From an uncultured Pirellula sp. (lineage in GTDB: Bacteria > Planctomycetota > Planctomycetia > Pirellulales > Pirellulaceae): a DNA stretch of 8,191 nucleotides. Made by a program: the position numbers and the translations under genes. Every line of letters begins with the position of its first letter. Positions within the stretch are counted from its first letter, which is position 1. The notes below the pieces were generated by a model. It was not told where the DNA came from. It saw only the letters and a program-made list of their open reading frames with translations, and ran no database searches. The stretch lies in contig CAITIF010000403.1 of assembly GCA_903892365.1 (NCBI GenBank), forward strand, positions 1 through 8,191, read 5' to 3'. Below are positions 5,764 to 8,191 of the stretch, piece after piece.

Positions 5764-6477
5764 ATGGGACAAAAGGTAAATCCAATCGGTTTCCGTACCG
5801 GCATCGTCATGGGCTGGAAGAGTCGATGGTATGCGAGCAAGAAAGAATTTGCTGAGTTGTTGGTCGAGGACCAAAAGATTCGCAAGTTCATTAAGTTTCA
5901 CCCGACCAAGTCAGCTTATCGAGAAGCGGGCATTGATCGGATTGAGATTGAACGAACAAGAGATGAAGTTCGATTGATGGTTTTCGTGGCCAAGCCGGGT
6001 TTGATCATCGGCAAGAAGGGTACGGAGATCGAAGTTTTGCAGGAAGAACTGCAGAACTTGATCGGACGAAGAGTCAATCTGAAGGTTGAGGAAGTTTATC
6101 GTCCTGAGATTCAGGCTCAGTTGATCGCGGAAGACATCGCTAAGCAGCTTGCAAAGCGGTCTAGCTTCCGACGAACGATGAAGCGTTCGATTGAAACGGC
6201 TATGGATGCTGGTGCTAAGGGCATCAAGATCCAGATGTCGGGTCGGTTGGGCGGAGCGGAAATGGCACGTTGCGAAAAGGGCAATGCCGGATCCCTTCCG
6301 TTGAGCACGATCCAAGCGAAAATTAGCTATGGACTTGCAGAAGCCGCTACTCCACAGGGGAATATCGGTGTGCAGGTCTGGGTAAATCAAGGTTCTTACG
6401 CGGGAGACGCTAACGATGGCGCTGATGCCCAAACGGGTCAAGCACCGAAAAAGCCAAAGAGGACGTATAAAAGGTAA
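5764..6477 (+). CDS. rpsC: Small-subunit ribosomal protein S3
   Basis: S3 lies at the mRNA entry channel and, with S4 and S5, helps unwind mRNA. The 237-residue product begins MGQKVNPIGFRTG, has the type II KH motif GLIIGKKG at 79-86, the basic KRSSFRRTMKR stretch (131-141) equivalent to the helicase residues of E. coli S3, and the C-terminal domain SGRLGGAEMAR (159-169) through NIGVQVWVNQG (200-210). Start ATG 5764; AGGA at 5749-5752 gives an 11-base spacer. The tail (about 211-237) is polar and ends QAPKKPKRTYKR, like the disordered basic tails of other S3 proteins. Residues 218-237 are encoded in DNA that also encodes, in the +1 frame, the conserved N-terminus of L16: a 62-base overlap, far longer than the few bases usual at this junction. 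Confidence 0.98.
   Translation: MGQKVNPIGFRTGIVMGWKSRWYASKKEFAELLVEDQKIRKFIKFHPTKSAYREAGIDRIEIERTRDEVRLMVFVAKPGLIIGKKGTEIEVLQEELQNLIGRRVNLKVEEVYRPEIQAQLIAEDIAKQLAKRSSFRRTMKRSIETAMDAGAKGIKIQMSGRLGGAEMARCEKGNAGSLPLSTIQAKISYGLAEAATPQGNIGVQVWVNQGSYAGDANDGADAQTGQAPKKPKRTYKR
6402..6407 (+). promoter_or_regulatory. Ribosome binding site of rplP inside rpsC
   Basis: GGGAGA lies 8 bases before the ATG at 6416 and 17 before the ATG at 6425. It is one of the stronger Shine-Dalgarno sequences in the cluster and fixes the rplP start at 6416, which establishes the 62-base overlap with rpsC. Confidence 0.6.
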
Positions 6478-6832
6478 CGCGACCCGCGGCAATAAGGTTG
6501 TTTTTGGTGATTTCGGACTCCAGGCTCTGCAAGGCGGCTGGATACGAGCAACAACAATCGAAGCGGGCCGGATCGCTGCCAATCAATACGTTCGTGGTGA
6601 AGGTCGACTTTACATACGAATTTTTCCAGACAAGCCAGTATCTTCTAAGCCTTTGGAGACCCGGATGGGTAAAGGTAAAGGGGAGCCTGAGTACTGGGTA
6701 GCGGTCGTAAGACCGGGTACCGTTTTGTACGAGCTTGCTGGTGTAACAGAACAACAAGCCAAGGTGTGTTTCGCGCGACTTGCTGCGAAGATGCCGATCC
6801 CTGTCAGGTTGGTCCGACGCCGACCTGCATAG
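6416..6832 (+). CDS. rplP: Large-subunit ribosomal protein L16
   Basis: L16 organises the A-site side of the 50S and is a late assembly protein. The 138-residue product starts MALMPKRVKHRKSQRGRIKG, the conserved family N-terminus, followed by FGDFGLQAL, WIRATTIEAGRIA (42-54), IRIFPDKPVSSKPLETRMGKGKGEPEYWVA (67-96) and GTVLYELAGV. Arg83 in TRMGKGKG corresponds to Arg81 of E. coli, the residue hydroxylated by the RoxA/YcfD oxygenase; whether it is modified here is unknown. The ATG at 6416 is supported both by homology and by GGGAGA 8 bases upstream. The first 20 codons and two bases lie within rpsC in a different frame, so translation of the two may be coupled. Confidence 0.97.
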   Translation: MALMPKRVKHRKSQRGRIKGNATRGNKVVFGDFGLQALQGGWIRATTIEAGRIAANQYVRGEGRLYIRIFPDKPVSSKPLETRMGKGKGEPEYWVAVVRPGTVLYELAGVTEQQAKVCFARLAAKMPIPVRLVRRRPA

Positions 6833-6862
6833 TTTGTCCATTAACGAGTGAACGAATCGAAA

Positions 6863-7057
6863 ATGAAAGCCGCTGAACTTCGAGAGATGAGTGATGAGCA
6901 ACTGGAACTGACAGCCCAAGAAGCTGCCGAGACCATGTTTCGCTTGAGACTTCAATCTCAAACCGATCGAGTGGATGTTCCAAGCCAAATGAAGCTGAAT
7001 CGCCGCTTGATCGCACGCGTTCGCACTCTTCAAACACAGCGTTTGAAGAAAGCTTAG
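6863..7057 (+). CDS. rpmC: Large-subunit ribosomal protein L29
   Basis: L29 is a small two-helix protein near the tunnel exit beside L23. The 64-residue product begins MKAAELREMSDEQL, has the helix linker LRLQSQTDRVDVPSQMK and the second helix NRRLIARVRTLQTQR, all typical, with length in the normal 60-70 range. The ATG at 6863 is chosen because MKA-x-ELRE is the usual family start; a GTG at 6848 in frame would add five unusual residues. No convincing Shine-Dalgarno sequence precedes either start, so reinitiation from rplP (30-base gap) is plausible. Confidence 0.95.
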   Translation: MKAAELREMSDEQLELTAQEAAETMFRLRLQSQTDRVDVPSQMKLNRRLIARVRTLQTQRLKKA

Positions 7058-7101
7058 TTTCGTAGTCCAATTAATTTAGCCAGTACGGTTCAAAGTTTAT
7101 T

Positions 7102-7392
7102 ATGCCACGTCGAATCCTAGTCGGTGTCGTAACCAGCGACAAAGCTGCCAAGACACGTCGAGTTGAAATCGAGCGGTTGGTTCGCCACCCGCGTTACTCG
7201 AAGATCATCCGCAAGAAGACGGTCTGTCACGTCCATGATGAGAACAATGAATCGCACGTAGGAGACAAGGTTGAGATTGAAGAATCGCGACCTCTGTCGA
7301 AGCTCAAGCGATGGCGGTTGATCCGCGTGGTTGAAAAGAGCCGCGAGATTGACCTGGCGAGCTTGAGAGCGGATCAACAAGCTGCAACTTAA
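7102..7392 (+). CDS. rpsQ: Small-subunit ribosomal protein S17
   Basis: S17 is a primary 16S rRNA binder with an OB fold. The 96-residue product shows [27 protein letters not shown] (6-32), the near-invariant [10 protein letters not shown] (41-50), [21 protein letters not shown] (53-73) and RVVEKS. It has about 15 extra C-terminal residues compared with E. coli S17 (84), reading [18 protein letters not shown] 7102 is the family start; the 44-base gap before it is AT-rich and lacks a clear ribosome binding site. In E. coli rpsQ is the last gene of the S10 operon; here a hairpin follows it. Confidence 0.97.
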   Translation: MPRRILVGVVTSDKAAKTRRVEIERLVRHPRYSKIIRKKTVCHVHDENNESHVGDKVEIEESRPLSKLKRWRLIRVVEKSREIDLASLRADQQAAT

Positions 7393-7401
7393 TAGCATCA
7401 C

Positions 7402-7424
7402 GAACCGAACGTGTGTTACGGTTC
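7402..7424 (+). promoter_or_regulatory. Bulged hairpin in the rpsQ-rplN gap, T-tract downstream
   Basis: GAACCGAAC (7402-7410), loop GTGT, then GTT (7415-7417), a bulged A, and CGGTTC (7419-7424): a 9-bp stem with one bulge. A T-rich run, TTTTGTTTTTT (7442-7452), lies 17 bases further on. This is the junction where E. coli splits the S10 and spc operons. The T-run is too far from the stem for a standard intrinsic terminator, so partial attenuation, processing or protein binding are all possible. No good promoter was seen in the gap. Confidence 0.42.
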
Positions 7425-7467
7425 AGGTGTCGAAATTCACATTTTGTTTTTTGAAACTTAGTCCATC

Positions 7468-7836
7468 ATGATTCAGCAAGAAAGCCGACTTCAAGTCGCT
7501 GACAACACCGGTGCACGGGAAGTCATGTGCATCAAAGTTCTTGGCGGAACACGTCGTCGCTATGCAAGTCTGGGAGACGTTATCATTTGCTCCGTGAAGA
7601 GCGTGATTCCCGGAAGTGAAGTTAAGAAAAAGGCAGTGGTACGAGCGGTTATCGTTCGCGTTTCGCAGTCAGTGCGACGAGTCGACGGTAGCTATGTGCG
7701 GTTTGATTCGAACGCGGTTGTGTTGGTCGATAAAGACGACAATCCTCGCGGAACTCGGATTTTCGGTGCAGTTGCTCGGGAACTGAGAGAGAAGAGTTTT
7801 ACCAAGATCGTATCGTTGGCTAGTGAGGTAGTTTAA
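7468..7836 (+). CDS. rplN: Large-subunit ribosomal protein L14
   Basis: L14 sits at the subunit interface, contacts 16S rRNA helix 14 and is the docking site for RsfS. The 122-residue product is typical: [39 protein letters not shown] (21-39), the [14 protein letters not shown] strand pair (52-65), [24 protein letters not shown] (77-100) and [20 protein letters not shown]. Length matches the usual 122-123. ATG 7468 is the family start and lacks a clear Shine-Dalgarno sequence. Its TAA stop directly abuts the rplX ATG, so the two genes are tightly coupled. Confidence 0.98.
   Translation: MIQQESRLQVADNTGAREVMCIKVLGGTRRRYASLGDVIICSVKSVIPGSEVKKKAVVRAVIVRVSQSVRRVDGSYVRFDSNAVVLVDKDDNPRGTRIFGAVARELREKSFTKIVSLASEVV
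7825..7829 (+). promoter_or_regulatory. Ribosome binding site of rplX inside rplN
   Basis: GAGGT lies inside the last codons of rplN, 7 bases before the rplX ATG at 7837. With the stop and start codons adjacent (TAA then ATG), ribosomes finishing rplN can start rplX directly. Confidence 0.55.
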
Positions 7837-8187
7837 ATGTTGATCAAAACAGACGATATGGTTGAAGTGATTTCCGGCAAAGACAAAGGTCAACGCGGGA
7901 AAGTTTTGAAGGTCGATCGCAACAAGGGTTTGGTCGTTGTTGAAGGCTTGAATCGTGTTTACAAGCACGTGAAGCGTTCCCAACGAAATCCGCAAGGCGG
8001 CCGATTGTCCAAAGAGGCCTTCATCAATGTATCCAAGGTCATGTTGGTTTGCCCAAGCATGAATGTCCCAACTCGAATCGGGGTTCGGTACTTGCCTGAC
8101 GGATCGAAAGAGCGATACAGCAAAATGAGTGGTCTGACGATCAGTGTTGTTGCACCAGCACGAGCAGCACACGCGGCCAAGAGTTAA
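7837..8187 (+). CDS. rplX: Large-subunit ribosomal protein L24, zinc-ribbon-less form
   Basis: L24 is an assembly initiator that binds the 5' domain of 23S rRNA. The 116-residue product has a KOW motif (DMVEVISGKDKGQRGKVLKV, 7-26), then VVVEGLNRVYKHVK (33-46), a basic QRNPQGGR turn and VSKVMLVCP (65-73). Many bacterial L24 proteins continue with a four-cysteine zinc ribbon, CPxCGKPTR ... RVCKKCG. Here the same region reads CPSMNVPTRIGVRYLPDGS and RYSKMSG, keeping Cys72 but with Met75, Ser95 and Ser98 at the other three positions, so zinc binding is not expected. The Ala-rich tail AAARAAHAAKS-like end is not conserved. Start ATG 7837 is certain from homology and the GAGGT upstream. rplE should follow beyond the window. 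Confidence 0.97.
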   Translation: MLIKTDDMVEVISGKDKGQRGKVLKVDRNKGLVVVEGLNRVYKHVKRSQRNPQGGRLSKEAFINVSKVMLVCPSMNVPTRIGVRYLPDGSKERYSKMSGLTISVVAPARAAHAAKS

Positions 8188-8191
8188 TCAA

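Noticed and set aside
6425..6832. Alternative rplP start at the second ATG
   Set aside because: It would reduce the overlap with rpsC but places the ribosome binding site 17 bases away, and MALMPKR is the usual L16 beginning.
1..8191. CRISPR arrays, tRNA or rRNA genes, insertion sequences, attachment sites
   Set aside because: None seen: no spaced direct repeats, cloverleaf pattern, transposase-like reading frame or terminal inverted repeats could be found by eye.

Overview
The window is dominated by the conserved bacterial S10/spc ribosomal-protein gene cluster, all on the + strand. Thirteen genes run in the standard order rpsJ-rplC-rplD-rplW-rplB-rpsS-rplV-rpsC-rplP-rpmC-rpsQ-rplN-rplX (1937-8187). 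The next expected gene, rplE, would lie just past the right edge. Gene order and every product are recognisable from conserved family motifs. I see no novel defence, mobile or metabolic system here; the points of interest are regulatory and evolutionary details inside a housekeeping cluster.

The organism is most likely a planctomycete (Pirellula/Rhodopirellula-like). The left flank holds a secreted DUF1080 (3-keto-disaccharide hydrolase domain) protein and a decayed TolB-like beta-propeller gene, both families heavily expanded in Planctomycetota. L3 and L4 also carry atypical loop sequences. This assignment is an inference from family content, not from a search. No str genes (rpsL, rpsG, fusA, tuf) occur in the window upstream of rpsJ.

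Layout. 2-473 (-): startless remnant of a TolB/PD40-type propeller gene. 474-775: no gene seen. 776-1516 (+): DUF1080 protein with signal peptide. 1517-1936: 420-base non-coding leader with a possible terminator hairpin, a sigma70-like promoter candidate (1817-1845) and a perfect 6-bp hairpin (1886-1902) shortly before rpsJ. 1937-8187: the ribosomal cluster. Most gaps are 0-75 bases, but rpsJ-rplC is 169 bases and contains inverted repeats. rplC-rplD and rpsQ-rplN also carry clear hairpins. rpsC and rplP overlap by 62 bases in different frames, and rplN and rplX abut with no spacer.

The cluster products assemble into both ribosomal subunits: S10, S19, S3 and S17 in the 30S; L3, L4, L23, L2, L22, L16, L29, L14 and L24 in the 50S. 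Co-transcription would keep them in balance. The hairpins in the leader and at three internal junctions are the best candidates for control or processing points. Shine-Dalgarno strength is uneven: good before rplB, rplV, rplP and rplX, and poor or absent before rpsJ, rplW, rpmC, rpsQ and rplN.
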